Program-made: the position numbers and the translations under genes
In this document: in pieces, positions 24,356 through 32,744 of the stretch
How the letters are laid out: every line of letters starts with the position of its first letter
Position numbering within the stretch: position 1 is the first letter of the stretch
Assembly (NCBI RefSeq): GCF_021730305.1
Contig: NZ_CP032674.1
Coordinates: 2,093,001-2,157,000, forward strand
Length of the DNA: 64,000 nucleotides
Direction: 5' to 3'
Origin: Xanthobacter sp. YC-JY1
Lineage (GTDB): Bacteria; Pseudomonadota; Alphaproteobacteria; Rhizobiales; Xanthobacteraceae
Notes under the pieces: model-generated
Databases searched by the model: none
Told to the model about the DNA's origin: nothing
The model's input: only the letters and a program-made list of their open reading frames with translations

Positions 24356-24987
24356 CCGCCTTTGCCGTCGAGGTGGCGCTGCTTCTCGCCCTCGTCTTTG
24401 GTCTGGCCCTTGCCGTCGGCTATCGCATCGGCCGTAAGCAGCGTCCGCCCGAGCCGTTGCAGGTCGCGGTGCCGCCCCCGCCCGCCGCCATGGAGCGTCA
24501 ACCCGCCCCGGCCACGTCGGCGCCCCCACCGGAGCCGCCGATCGTGGTCGAGCCCGCTCCTTCGCCTCAGCAGGATCTGTTCGCGCGGCTCGGCATCGCC
24601 GACATGAATGCGGTGCCGCCTCTGGATGACGAGGAGGAGGACGAGCCACCGCCCCCGGCCGTGCCATCGCCGACCCGTCCGGCCCCGCGCGCCCGGCGCC
24701 GGCCGCCGGAGAGCCTGCCGGGCATGCGCCCGCCCGCCCTCGCCGCGCCGGAGGGCGGGGGGGCGGACGATCTGAAGCAGCTGAAGGGCATCGGGCCGCA
24801 GAACGAGCAGCGGCTCAACGAGATCGGCATCTTCCATCTTCGGCAGATCGCCGCATGGACGCCGGAAGAAGCCGCCTGGGTCGGCAGCTATCTGGCCTTC
24901 CCCGGCCGCATCGAGCGCGAGGACTGGATGGGGCAGGCGAAGGCCATTCTCGAGGGTGGAGCACCGCCGCCCCGTCGGCGGCGATGA
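24352..24987 (+). CDS. Membrane-anchored protein with C-terminal helix-hairpin-helix domain
   Basis: The protein has 211 residues. An N-terminal helix (MTAFAVEVALLLALVFGLAL) ends with AVGYRIGRK. A long proline/alanine-rich and acidic linker covers about residues 35-130 (for example LDDEEEDEPPPP). The last 70 residues form an HhH domain (DDLKQLKGIGPQNEQRLNEI, then GIFHLRQIAAWTPEEAAWVG) like those attached to NuoE and other proteins in rhizobia. HhH domains often bind DNA, but that is not shown here. Its start overlaps the microprotein stop. The gene converges with the lytic transglycosylase gene, 7 bp between stops. Confidence 0.82.
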   Translation: MTAFAVEVALLLALVFGLALAVGYRIGRKQRPPEPLQVAVPPPPAAMERQPAPATSAPPPEPPIVVEPAPSPQQDLFARLGIADMNAVPPLDDEEEDEPPPPAVPSPTRPAPRARRRPPESLPGMRPPALAAPEGGGADDLKQLKGIGPQNEQRLNEIGIFHLRQIAAWTPEEAAWVGSYLAFPGRIEREDWMGQAKAILEGGAPPPRRRR

Positions 24988-24994
24988 GCCGGGC

Positions 24995-27292
24995 TCAGCG
25001 CCCGCCGCGCAGGTCGGCTTCCATCTGGAGCTTGCTCGGGATGTTGAAGCGCACCTTGTAGACTTGGTAGTTCTCCATCACCCGCTGCACGTAATTGCGG
25101 GTCTCGGAGAAGGGGATGCACTCCACCCAGTCCACCACGTCCACGTCCGGGTCGCGCGGGTCGCCGTAGCGGGCGATCCACTTGGCGACGCTGCCGCGCC
25201 CGGCGTTGTAGGCGGCGAAGGCCAGCACGTAGTTGCCGCCATATTGCGCCACCAGCTCGCCCAGCTCGGCGGCGCCGAACTGCACATTGTAGGACTGGTC
25301 GCTCATCAGCCGGCGCTCGTCATAGGCGACGCCCGTGATCTTGGCGACCTGCCGTCCGGCTTCCGGCGTCACCTGCATCAGGCCCATGGCCTTGGCGCTG
25401 GAGACGATGGCGGGGTTGAACTGGCTTTCCTGCCGGGCGATCGCATAGACCGCCGCCTTGTCCACCGGATCGCCGATGGGGCTGTAATTGGGCAGGCCGA
25501 AGGTCGGGAAGGCCTCGGCCTCCAGCGGATGGCCCTCGGCAAGCCCTTCCTTGCCCACCACGAGCGCGCCGCGCGGATCGTTGTTGGATTCGGCGAGGGT
25601 CGCGAGCATGGCGAGCTGGCTCGAATCCTCCATCCGCCAGGCGAGGTCGTAATAGATGGTCAGCGGGATATCGCGTGCGCCCACCGCATAGAGCATGCGG
25701 ATCGCCTTCACCGGCTCCAGGCGGGCGAAGGTGTCGCGCGCGCCGAAGGACGGGGAGGGCGCGCCGCGCAGCACCACCGGCGCCATGCCGAGCTTGGTGC
25801 GCGAGAGCTGGCCGTAATAGGTCGCCGGGAATTTCGCCGCCGCCTGATAGGCGGCATTGGCCCGGCCGCGGTCGCCCATGGCCTCGGCCGCGCGGGCCTG
25901 CCAGTAATAGGCGCGCGAGAGGGTAATGGGGTGCTTCTGGTCGTCGTCGACCTTAGCGAAATGCTGGGCCGCCCGGCTCGGGTCCTTCAGGAAGCGCAGG
26001 GCGATCCAGCCGGCGGTCCACTGCTGCTCGGCGCGATAGTTGTCGGCCTGCGGCGGCACGCCGGTGGCGGCGACCTTGTAGGCGGTCTGGAAATCCCCGG
26101 CATCGAGCAGTTCACGCGCGACAAGGCGGCGCTCGATCCACCATTCGTCGGGGTCCGCCAGCACCTGATCCGAGCTGGAGCCCGCGAGCAGCGCACGCGC
26201 CGCTTCCTGCGGCTTGTCGGCCCGGCGCAGCAGCTGGGACTTGGCGAAGAGATAGGCGGGATCGCTGGACAAGGTGAAGGGCACGAGGCCGAGCAGCTTC
26301 TCGCCGTTCGCCTCCTTGCGCGCGATCGCCATGCGCGCCTTGGTGAGCGCCACGATGTCGCTGCCGGCGCGCGCGGCGGCGCGCAGGGCGCGATCCGTGT
26401 CCGGCTTGTAGCTGAAGTGGTCGGCCCTGAGCTTGTGGTCGGCGCGGGTCAGGAAGCCGGAGAACTCGTCGATGATCTTGCTCTCGAAGAGCTCGTTCAG
26501 CTCGTCGTTGCGCCAGGCGTCGCGGACCCACTCGGCCGCGTCCTGCCGCTTGCCGATGGAGACGAGATAGCGGGCGAGCGCCACCTTGCCCTCGCCGGAG
26601 AGCGGCGCCTGATCGGCGAAGAAGGCCTGCGCCTTGGCCGGATCCTTGTTCTCCTGGAACAGCACGCGCTCGGCGCGACGGCGCAGGGTGGACTGGGTCG
26701 GCCAGCCCGGCTTTTCCTGGATGAATTCGTTGATGGCGTTGAAGCCGAGATCGTTCGGGGCGTGCCGGATGACGAGCCATGTCACCAGCGTGCGCGCCAC
26801 CGGATCGTCGAGCTGCTGGGCCGCCCCCATGGCCTCGGCGGCGCGGCCGTTGCGGGCGGCGGTCACCGCGACCTTGAGCGCGGCGAGGTCACCGCCGGGG
26901 ATGCTGGACGAAGTGCCGACCGTCGGCGCGGGCTGATGGACGGTGGGCGCGACGCGAGCGGCAGCGGGCTTGCCGGCTGCCGGCTTGGTGGTCGCGCTCT
27001 TGCTCGCCGCCGGCTTTGCGGCCGCGGCAGGCTTGGCAGGCGTGGACGACTTCGAATCCTTGGCCTTCGTGTCCTTGGCCTTGGCATCCTTCGATTTGGA
27101 ATCAGCCGTCTTGCTGTCCTTGGATTTTGCGTCCTTGGACTTGGCGTCGGACGACTTCGAATCCTTGGAGGCGGACGCGGACGGCTTGGCCGGGGGTGTC
27201 GGCGCGGATTCCGCGACCGCCGGCATCGCCCCGCTCCAGGCAAGGGCGAGCGCAAGCGCGCTCACGGACATCAGGCTCGATACAGGCGACAT
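24995..27292 (-). CDS. Soluble lytic murein transglycosylase (Slt70-like)
   Basis: The protein has 765 residues with a signal peptide (MSPVSSLMSVSALALALAWS, then AMPAVAE). Residues about 38-80 are an unusual Lys/Ser/Asp-rich repeat (SKDSKSSDAKSKDAKSKDSK and similar), followed by Ala/Pro/Lys linker. A long alpha-superhelical domain covers about residues 130-590. The catalytic SLT domain is at about 610-740: ARQESQFNPAIVSSAKAMGL with the catalytic Glu near residue 620, MQVTPEAGRQVAK, and AFAAYNAGRGSVAKWI. It should cleave glycan strands to 1,6-anhydro products in the periplasm. The ATG at 27292 gives the signal peptide. It is divergent from dapA. Confidence 0.93.
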   Translation of the reverse strand: MSPVSSLMSVSALALALAWSGAMPAVAESAPTPPAKPSASASKDSKSSDAKSKDAKSKDSKTADSKSKDAKAKDTKAKDSKSSTPAKPAAAAKPAASKSATTKPAAGKPAAARVAPTVHQPAPTVGTSSSIPGGDLAALKVAVTAARNGRAAEAMGAAQQLDDPVARTLVTWLVIRHAPNDLGFNAINEFIQEKPGWPTQSTLRRRAERVLFQENKDPAKAQAFFADQAPLSGEGKVALARYLVSIGKRQDAAEWVRDAWRNDELNELFESKIIDEFSGFLTRADHKLRADHFSYKPDTDRALRAAARAGSDIVALTKARMAIARKEANGEKLLGLVPFTLSSDPAYLFAKSQLLRRADKPQEAARALLAGSSSDQVLADPDEWWIERRLVARELLDAGDFQTAYKVAATGVPPQADNYRAEQQWTAGWIALRFLKDPSRAAQHFAKVDDDQKHPITLSRAYYWQARAAEAMGDRGRANAAYQAAAKFPATYYGQLSRTKLGMAPVVLRGAPSPSFGARDTFARLEPVKAIRMLYAVGARDIPLTIYYDLAWRMEDSSQLAMLATLAESNNDPRGALVVGKEGLAEGHPLEAEAFPTFGLPNYSPIGDPVDKAAVYAIARQESQFNPAIVSSAKAMGLMQVTPEAGRQVAKITGVAYDERRLMSDQSYNVQFGAAELGELVAQYGGNYVLAFAAYNAGRGSVAKWIARYGDPRDPDVDVVDWVECIPFSETRNYVQRVMENYQVYKVRFNIPSKLQMEADLRGGR

Positions 27293-27664
27293 GAAGCTTC
27301 CTCGCGGGCGCGGGCTGTGGCGGCGTGTTCCCCCACCCGCATGTTCGGCCACCGGCGTTGACGAAACCCTAACCTCAATGAAGTCCGAAAACCGGGCGAA
27401 ACCACGGCTTTCGGGATCCCGGCAGTTGTGCCGGGGCAAATCTGCCGCGGGCTACCCCTTTGCGGCAGTTCGCTACCATTCCCGAAGGGCATTTTGCCTT
27501 GATGGCAATGATCGTCGTAGCGCATCCCCCTTTCCGGCCGGGCGGCAAAAGGATAAGGGTCAAGGTCCGCACCCGCCGCTCTCCCGAGCCGGCGCGGCGC
27601 CGGGCCGGTCGTTCGCGACAGGTCCCGGCCAACCACAAGCTCCCAGGAACCCAAGGCGTTCGCC
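27293..27664. promoter_or_regulatory. Divergent slt/dapA control region with two inverted repeats
   Basis: The 372-bp gap has no supported gene. Two dyads are visible: CTGCCGC (27442-27448) with GCGGCAG (27462-27468), a perfect 7-bp inverted repeat with a 13-bp spacer, and TTGCC-N5-GGCAA (27494-27508). Either could be an operator or an RNA hairpin in a leader. No confident promoter was assigned. Confidence 0.4.
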
Positions 27665-28564
27665 ATGTCGCCCATCCCGTCTGCGTCCCGTTTCCGCGGC
27701 TCGTTCACCGCCCTCGTCACCCCGTTCCGCGACGGCGTTCTGGATGAGAAGGCGTTCCGTGCCTTCGTGGACTGGCAGATATCCGAGGGGACGCACGGCC
27801 TCGTTCCGGTCGGCACCACCGGCGAAAGCCCCACCGTCTCCCATGAGGAGCACAACCGCGTGGTGGAATGGACCGTGGAGCAGGCCGCCGGCCGCGTTCC
27901 GGTCATGGCCGGCGCGGGCTCCAACAACACCGCCGAGGCGGTCGCGCTGGCCGAGCACGCCCAGAAGGTTGGCGCCGACGCGCTCCTCGTGGTCACGCCC
28001 TATTACAACAAGCCCACGCAGGAAGGGCTTTATCGCCACTTCAAGGCGATTGCCGACGCGGTGGACCTGCCGATCTTCATCTACAACATCCCGAGCCGCT
28101 CGGTGATCGACATGTCGGTCGAGACCATGGCTCGGCTGTTCGAGATCAAGAACATTGCCGGCGTAAAGGATGCCACCGCCTCCATGACCCGCGTGTCGCT
28201 GCAGCGGCAGGTGCTGGGGCCGGACTTCATCCAGCTCTCGGGCGAGGATGCGACCGCGCTCGGCTTCATGGCCCATGGCGGCCACGGCTGCATTTCGGTT
28301 GCCTCCAACGTCGCGCCGCGTTTGTGCTCGGAGTTCCAGCTGGCCTGCCTCGCCGGCGACTTCAAGGCGGCGCTGGCGATCCAGGACAAGCTGATGCCGC
28401 TGCACACGGCGCTGTTCGTGGAGACCAACCCGGCCCCCACCAAGTATGCCCTCTCGCTCCTCGGCAAGATGAGCGAAGAGGCGCGCCTGCCTATGGTGCC
28501 TGTCTCCGAGACCACCCGCGCCGTGGTGCGCAGCGCGATGGTGCAGGCCGGCCTCATCAACTGA
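27665..28564 (+). CDS. dapA: 4-hydroxy-tetrahydrodipicolinate synthase
   Basis: DapA condenses pyruvate with aspartate semialdehyde, the first committed step to diaminopimelate and lysine, and so supplies peptidoglycan. The 299-residue TIM-barrel has GTTGESPT near residue 45, [16 protein letters not shown], the catalytic Tyr in IYNIPSRS (near 140), and the Schiff-base Lys in AGVKDATA (residue 168). [15 protein letters not shown] and the [11 protein letters not shown] segment complete the family profile. The [10 protein letters not shown] start gives normal length. A 16-bp hairpin follows the stop codon. smpB lies 124 bp downstream, a pairing also seen in other alphaproteobacteria. Confidence 0.97.
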   Translation: MSPIPSASRFRGSFTALVTPFRDGVLDEKAFRAFVDWQISEGTHGLVPVGTTGESPTVSHEEHNRVVEWTVEQAAGRVPVMAGAGSNNTAEAVALAEHAQKVGADALLVVTPYYNKPTQEGLYRHFKAIADAVDLPIFIYNIPSRSVIDMSVETMARLFEIKNIAGVKDATASMTRVSLQRQVLGPDFIQLSGEDATALGFMAHGGHGCISVASNVAPRLCSEFQLACLAGDFKAALAIQDKLMPLHTALFVETNPAPTKYALSLLGKMSEEARLPMVPVSETTRAVVRSAMVQAGLIN

Positions 28565-28575
28565 GGTCGATGGAT

Positions 28576-28612
28576 CGGGGGATCAGGCGACCCGCCGTCG
28601 CCTGATCCCCCG
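28576..28612 (+). terminator. Long hairpin after dapA
   Basis: A perfect 16-bp stem (from 28576 to 28591, paired with 28597 to 28612) closes a 5-base loop CCGCC, 11 bp after the dapA stop. Only a short pyrimidine-rich GTTCTCC follows, without a real T-tract. It may be a weak terminator, an attenuation point before smpB or an mRNA-stabilising structure. Confidence 0.55.
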
Positions 28613-28688
28613 TTCTCCAACGCTCCGCCAACCGACCTGACCCCTTGCGGCTTGCTTCGGCGGTGCGCTGCGACCACATTCCCCCATC

Positions 28689-29165
28689 ATGACATCCAAG
28701 AAGACCGAAGCCCCCCGCAAGATCGCCGCCGACAACCGGCGCGCCCGCTTCGATTTCGAGCTCGGCGAGACGTTCGAGGCCGGCATCTCCCTCACCGGCA
28801 CCGAGGTGAAGAGCCTGCGCAACGGCAAGGCCACCATCGGCGAGAGCTACGCCGCCCAGAAGGAGGGCGAGATGTGGCTCTACAACGCCTATATCCCCGA
28901 ATATCTGGAAGCCAACCGCTTCAACCATGAGACCCGCCGGCCACGAAAACTGCTGCTGCACAAGCGGCAGATCGCCAAGCTCGGCCAGGCCGTGGAGCGC
29001 GAGGGCATGACGGTGGTGGCGACCAAGATCTATTTCAACGATCGCGGTCGCGCCAAGGTGGAGCTGGCGCTGGCCAAGGGCCGCAAGGCGCACGACAAGC
29101 GCGAGGCCTCCAAGGAACGCGACTGGGCGCGCGACAAGGCGCGCCTGATGCGCGAGCGCGGGTGA
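28689..29165 (+). CDS. smpB: SsrA-binding protein (trans-translation)
   Basis: SmpB binds tmRNA and delivers it to stalled ribosomes. The 158-residue protein shows the family features: [60 protein letters not shown] with the typical [12 protein letters not shown], and a basic C-terminal tail ([20 protein letters not shown]) that enters the ribosome mRNA channel. Length is normal. It lies downstream of dapA and 13 bp before a VOC gene on the same strand. The tmRNA gene itself is not in this window. Confidence 0.97.
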   Translation: MTSKKTEAPRKIAADNRRARFDFELGETFEAGISLTGTEVKSLRNGKATIGESYAAQKEGEMWLYNAYIPEYLEANRFNHETRRPRKLLLHKRQIAKLGQAVEREGMTVVATKIYFNDRGRAKVELALAKGRKAHDKREASKERDWARDKARLMRERG

Positions 29166-29178
29166 GGGAAAGGGCGCC

Positions 29179-29583
29179 ATGCCGGGCAAGATCGCCTTCG
29201 ACCATTGCGTCGTCCATGTGAGCGATTTCGCCCGCTCCAACGCCTTCTATGCGTCCGTGCTGGGCGCGGAAGTGGTGACGGTGGGCACGGGCTTCGCCTA
29301 CCGCTTCGGTGACCGCCAGCTGAACCTGCACGGGCCGGGCGTCGACCCGGTGCCGGTGGCGCGCCTGCCGGTGCAGCCGGGCAATTCCGATCTGTGCTTC
29401 CGCTGGGATGGGCCGATCGCGGAGGCCGTGGCGCACCTCGCCGCCCACGGCATCACGCCCGAACTTGGCCCGGTTCGTCGCTTCGGCGCACAAGGCCATG
29501 GCACCAGCGTCTATTTCCGCGATCCGGATGGGTCGCTGCTCGAATTCATCTCCTACGACACCTCTCAGGGGGACGCGTCATGA
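29179..29583 (+). CDS. VOC family protein (glyoxalase/dioxygenase fold)
   Basis: The 134-residue protein has an intact VOC metal-site pattern: FDHCVVHVSDFARSNAFYAS with an early His, RQLNLHGPG with a second His, and VYFRDPDGSLLEFISY ending with a conserved Glu. The substrate is unknown; related proteins are named glyoxalase or virulence proteins. Translation is probably coupled to the following peroxiredoxin, because its stop overlaps the next ATG (ATGA at 29580-29583). It also follows smpB by 13 bp, so smpB, this gene and the peroxiredoxin likely form one transcript. Confidence 0.87.
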   Translation: MPGKIAFDHCVVHVSDFARSNAFYASVLGAEVVTVGTGFAYRFGDRQLNLHGPGVDPVPVARLPVQPGNSDLCFRWDGPIAEAVAHLAAHGITPELGPVRRFGAQGHGTSVYFRDPDGSLLEFISYDTSQGDAS

Positions 29584-30152
29584 GCACTTCCGGCTACACC
29601 AGCCTGCCCGATGACCTCCCGTCGCCGGAAGACGATGGCCTCGCCGCGCACCTGCCGGGGCTCGAGCTGCCCATCATCACCCTTCCCGCCACGGACGGCC
29701 GCCACATCGATCTCTCCGGCCTCTCCGGCCTGACGGTGGTCTACGCCTATCCGCGCACGGGAGTTCCCGGCCAGCCCATGCCGGAGGGCTGGAACGCCAT
29801 TCCCGGTGCGCGCGGCTGCACGCCCCAGTCCTGCGCCTTCCGCGACCATTTCGCCGATCTGCGCGACGCCGGCGTGGAGCATGTGTTCGGCCTGTCGCTG
29901 CAGGACAGCGACTATCAGCGCGAGGCGGCGGAGCGGCTCCATTTGCCGTTCCCGCTGCTCTCCGATCATCGGCATGAGCTGACGACGGCGATCCGCCTGC
30001 CGACCTTCGAGGTGGAGGGGGCGAAGCTGCTGAAGCGCATCACCCTCATCATCGAGGAGGGCGCCATCAGCCATGTCTTCTATCCGGTTTTCCCGCCGGA
30101 CCGGAACGCGACGGACGTGCTGGCCCATCTGCGCCGGCGGCGGGAGGACTGA
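29580..30152 (+). CDS. Peroxiredoxin (BCP/PRX-like redoxin)
   Basis: The 190-residue protein has a thioredoxin-fold AhpC/TSA domain. After LTVVYAYPRTG comes GARGCTPQSCAFRDHF, which resembles the TPGCT-x3-C segment of bacterioferritin comigratory proteins: a peroxidatic Cys with a second Cys five residues on that could act as resolving Cys. Compared with classical BCP, a longer loop (VPGQPMPEGWNAIP) precedes the Cys motif. It should reduce hydroperoxides using cellular thiols. The overlap with the VOC gene suggests co-translation, perhaps as a small stress or detoxification pair. Confidence 0.87.
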   Translation: MSTSGYTSLPDDLPSPEDDGLAAHLPGLELPIITLPATDGRHIDLSGLSGLTVVYAYPRTGVPGQPMPEGWNAIPGARGCTPQSCAFRDHFADLRDAGVEHVFGLSLQDSDYQREAAERLHLPFPLLSDHRHELTTAIRLPTFEVEGAKLLKRITLIIEEGAISHVFYPVFPPDRNATDVLAHLRRRRED

Positions 30153-30170
30153 CCGCTCAGCCCGGGCTGC

Positions 30171-30833
30171 TCAGCCCAGGCTGGCGCGGACGGCGGAAAA
30201 GACGGAGCGGAACATCTCGGGCGTCAGCACGCCGGTGTTCGTATTGTAGCGCGAGCAGTGGTAGCTCGCGAACAGCCGCACGCTGCCCACCTCGTCCGAC
30301 ACGCCGTGGCCGAACTTCAGCCGCGAGGCCTTCTGGCCCAGCGCGGCCAGGGTCGAATCGTGGGCGATCTTGCCCAGCGTGACGATGGCCCTGAGCGCCG
30401 GCATCTCGGCCATGGCGGCGGAGAGGAAGGGCCGGCAGGTGCGGATCTCCTCGGGCGTCGGCTTGTTCTGGGGTGGCACGCAGCGCACCGCATTGACGAT
30501 GCGCGCGCCGGTGAGGGTCAGGCCATCTTCCGGGTGCGCCGCATAGGGGCCGCGGGCGAAGCCGTATTCGATCAGCGTCGCGTAGAGCAGATCGCCGGCA
30601 TAGTCGCCGGTGAACGGGCGCCCCGTGCGATTGGCGCCGCGCAGGCCCGGCGCGAGACCGACGATCAGCAGGGGCGCGTCGACCGGCCCGAAGGCGGGCA
30701 CGGGCGCATTGTGCCAAGCGGGTTCATTCGCCCGCCATTCCTCGCGAAAATCCACGAGGCGCGGGCAAAGTGGGCAGTCGCGCCCCGGCTCGGACGCCGC
30801 GGCAGGCCGGGCGGCGGCTGTCTTGGCAGCCAT
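30171..30833 (-). CDS. Family 5 uracil-DNA glycosylase (UDGb-type, Fe-S)
   Basis: The 220-residue protein begins MAAKTAAARPAAASEPGRDC. Four cysteines suited to a [4Fe-4S] cluster are visible: RDCPLCPRL near the N-terminus, and NAVRCVPPQNKPTPEEIRTC in the middle. The active-site motif VGLAPGLRGANRTGRPFTGD resembles family 5 UDGs, which lack the usual catalytic Asp/Asn in motif A, and a C-terminal ASYHCSRYNTNT supplies the conserved His. It should excise uracil and related deaminated bases from DNA. It is 22 bp downstream of the NYN-domain gene on the same strand, likely an operon. Confidence 0.9.
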   Translation of the reverse strand: MAAKTAAARPAAASEPGRDCPLCPRLVDFREEWRANEPAWHNAPVPAFGPVDAPLLIVGLAPGLRGANRTGRPFTGDYAGDLLYATLIEYGFARGPYAAHPEDGLTLTGARIVNAVRCVPPQNKPTPEEIRTCRPFLSAAMAEMPALRAIVTLGKIAHDSTLAALGQKASRLKFGHGVSDEVGSVRLFASYHCSRYNTNTGVLTPEMFRSVFSAVRASLG

Positions 30834-30855
30834 CTTGGCGGGCACGGGCGGCGTG

Positions 30856-31464
30856 TCAGTCGTTGCCGTCGCCGGCCGCGGTCGTGGCGCTGCGCCGCTC
30901 GAGGAAGCGGGGCGTCTCCTGCATCCGGCCCTGCCGCTCTGACGGGTCGCGGCCGATCTTGGGCTGGAGGTCCACCAGATCGATGAAGACGTCCGCCTGG
31001 CGGCGCAGGTCATCCGCGATCAGCGGCGGCTGGGTGGAGATGGTGGACACCACCGAGACCCGCACGCCCTTGCGCTGCAACGCTTCCACCAGCGAGCGGA
31101 AGTCGCCGTCGCCGGAGAACAGGACGATGTGGTCCACGTGCTCGGCGAGCTCCATGGCGTCCACGGCGATCTCGATGTCCATGTTGCCGCGCACACGACG
31201 GCGGCCCTGCGCGTCCGTGAACTCGCGGGCAAGCTTGGTGACCACCGAATAGCCGTTGTAGTCCAGCCAATCGAGCAGCGGCCGGATGGAGGAGTATTCC
31301 TGGTCCTCGATCAGCGTCGTGTAGTAGAACGCGCGAAGGAGGTATCCGCGGCTCTGGAACTCCTTGAGGAGCCGCTTGTAGTCGATATCGAAGCCCAACG
31401 CCTTGGTCGCGGAATAAAGGTTGGCGCCATCAATGAGAAGAGCGATCTTTTCCTGGCCCTGCAT
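30856..31464 (-). CDS. NYN domain protein (LabA/DUF88 family)
   Basis: The protein has 202 residues and begins MQGQEKIALLIDGANLYSAT. It matches the NYN/PIN-like ribonuclease fold: the first acidic residue in LLIDGANLY, then GNMDIEIAVDAMELAEHVDH and VLFSGDGDFRSLVEALQRKG with further conserved Asp residues. The family includes LabA and is thought to act on RNA, but the substrate is unknown. A 31-residue upstream extension lacks support, so the ATG at 31464 is chosen. It is divergent from rpoZ and precedes the uracil-DNA glycosylase gene. In my recollection, a LabA-like gene beside rpoZ recurs in alphaproteobacteria. Confidence 0.87.
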   Translation of the reverse strand: MQGQEKIALLIDGANLYSATKALGFDIDYKRLLKEFQSRGYLLRAFYYTTLIEDQEYSSIRPLLDWLDYNGYSVVTKLAREFTDAQGRRRVRGNMDIEIAVDAMELAEHVDHIVLFSGDGDFRSLVEALQRKGVRVSVVSTISTQPPLIADDLRRQADVFIDLVDLQPKIGRDPSERQGRMQETPRFLERRSATTAAGDGND

Positions 31465-31680
31465 ACAAAAGTCCGCCGATGGAATGGGATGGGCAGAACG
31501 GGGAACGGCTGCAAACCACGTCGTCCTGTCGCCTTTCTCCGACGAAGAACCGTTCAAGGCAAGCGAAAAAGGCGCGGCGCTTGGTCGGCAGGGTTGCCCC
31601 TTTGGCCGAATTGCTGTATCGACGCCCTCTTCTCAAGGCCTGTATTCTGTGCGCATCGCGCATAAGGGAGTGACGAGCCC

Positions 31681-32070
31681 ATGGCCCGTGTCACCGTAGA
31701 AGACTGCATCGACAAGGTGGACAACCGGTTCGAGCTGGTTCTGCTCGCCGCCCACCGCGCGCGCATGATCTCGTCCGGCCAGCAGATCACCATCGACCGG
31801 GACAACGACAAGAACCCTGTCGTCGCCCTGCGCGAGATCGCCGACGAGACCGTGAGCCCCGAGGATCTCAAGGAAGACCTCATCCACTCGCTGCAGAAGT
31901 ACACCGAGGTGGATGAGCCCGAGCCCGAGGCCGTGCCGCTCATCGCGTCCAGCGACAGCTCCGGCGGCGAGGACAGCGACGTCATGCTCGACCGCATGAC
32001 CGAGGAAGAGCTGCTCGCCGGCCTTCAGGGCCTCGTGCCCCCCGAGCATAACGACGACGACGAGGGCTGA
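31681..32070 (+). CDS. rpoZ: RNA polymerase omega subunit
   Basis: The 129-residue protein begins with the family sequence [20 protein letters not shown], followed by [20 protein letters not shown] and [20 protein letters not shown]. Omega helps fold the beta' subunit and can take part in (p)ppGpp binding. The second half is a long acidic tail ([20 protein letters not shown] and DDDEG), common in alphaproteobacterial omega. AAGGGAG lies a suitable distance before the ATG, and a strong hairpin follows the stop. It is divergent from the NYN gene. The usual spoT/rsh gene is not directly downstream. Confidence 0.96.
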   Translation: MARVTVEDCIDKVDNRFELVLLAAHRARMISSGQQITIDRDNDKNPVVALREIADETVSPEDLKEDLIHSLQKYTEVDEPEPEAVPLIASSDSSGGEDSDVMLDRMTEEELLAGLQGLVPPEHNDDDEG

Positions 32071-32100
32071 TCGCCGCTTCGGCGACGGACCCAACGTTCG

Positions 32101-32124
32101 CGGCCGGGCACTGCCCGGCCGTTT
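32101..32124 (+). terminator. Terminator after rpoZ
   Basis: A 9-bp perfect stem (CGGCCGGGC with GCCCGGCCG, loop ACT) is followed by TTTGCGTTT, a broken but T-rich tract. It lies 30 bp after the rpoZ stop. Confidence 0.8.
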
Positions 32125-32415
32125 GCGTTTCGGGCGCCCGTCGCCGGCATTTCGCGGCTAAAACGATTTGCCCATCGGTTGACGCCTCCTTCCGGGGAGC
32201 CTAACGTCCGCGCCATGCTCCGTTCCGGATACCATATGCCGGGCCTCCTTCCGGCCCTGCGGCGAATTCGTCGCCCGGTCGACCCTGTCGGCCGGGTAGA
32301 CTTGCGCGCCTGAGGCCGTCGACGGCCGCGGCGCGATCCTCCGCCGGGGCAGGCCCATCAGGTGACTGCCCAGAGAATTGCGCGGCAAGGCCCGCATCAG
32401 TCCGGATCGTCCCCC
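32125..32415 (+). promoter_or_regulatory. Gap with candidate promoter before the ACT-like gene
   Basis: No gene is supported here. TTGACG (32179-32184) and TAACGT (32202-32207) are separated by 17 bp. The -35 matches consensus at five of six positions and the -10 only at three, so this is tentative. The start codon follows about 210 bp later, leaving a long leader with no obvious riboswitch. Confidence 0.35.
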
Positions 32416-32733
32416 ATGTCCAGCCGTGAACCCGCCGCTCAGCGCGACGGCTCCTCCCCTGTTCGTCCTCATCACTCCTCGTACCGCCTCGCCGTCGCGG
32501 CCGAGCCGGCCACCAACCTCCTGCTGCGCCTGCTGGAGCCGTTCGTGATCCACGACGTCCTGCCCGGCCGCATCGACTGCCGGACGGATGCGGACACACT
32601 CACCGTCACGATCGAGTTCGCCGCGGAGGAGGCCGTCGCCGTGCGCCTCGGCCAGAGGCTCGGCGTCATGGTCGGCGTCCGCAGGGTGGACCTTGCGACC
32701 GCCGAAGAGACGGCGCAGATGCGGGCGGCCTGA
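32416..32733 (+). CDS. Small protein with ACT/IlvM-like fold (hypothetical)
   Basis: The product has 105 residues. After a polar N-terminus (about 25 residues) comes a domain with the beta-alpha-beta pattern of the ACT fold: SYRLAVAAEPATNLLLRLLE, FVIHDVLPGRIDCRTDADTL, TVTIEFAAEEAVAVRLGQRL and GVMVGVRRVDLAT. This arrangement resembles IlvM/IlvH acetolactate synthase small subunits by pattern only; no ilv gene is nearby. It ends 11 bp before an AEC transporter gene, so the two are probably co-transcribed. A ligand-sensing role is possible but unproven. Confidence 0.68.
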   Translation: MSSREPAAQRDGSSPVRPHHSSYRLAVAAEPATNLLLRLLEPFVIHDVLPGRIDCRTDADTLTVTIEFAAEEAVAVRLGQRLGVMVGVRRVDLATAEETAQMRAA

Positions 32734-32744
32734 CGGAAACGGCC

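Noticed and set aside
24956-27361. An 801-codon open frame antisense to the lytic transglycosylase
   Set aside because: It mirrors the slt gene; the product lacks domains and the slt frame has a signal peptide and active site.
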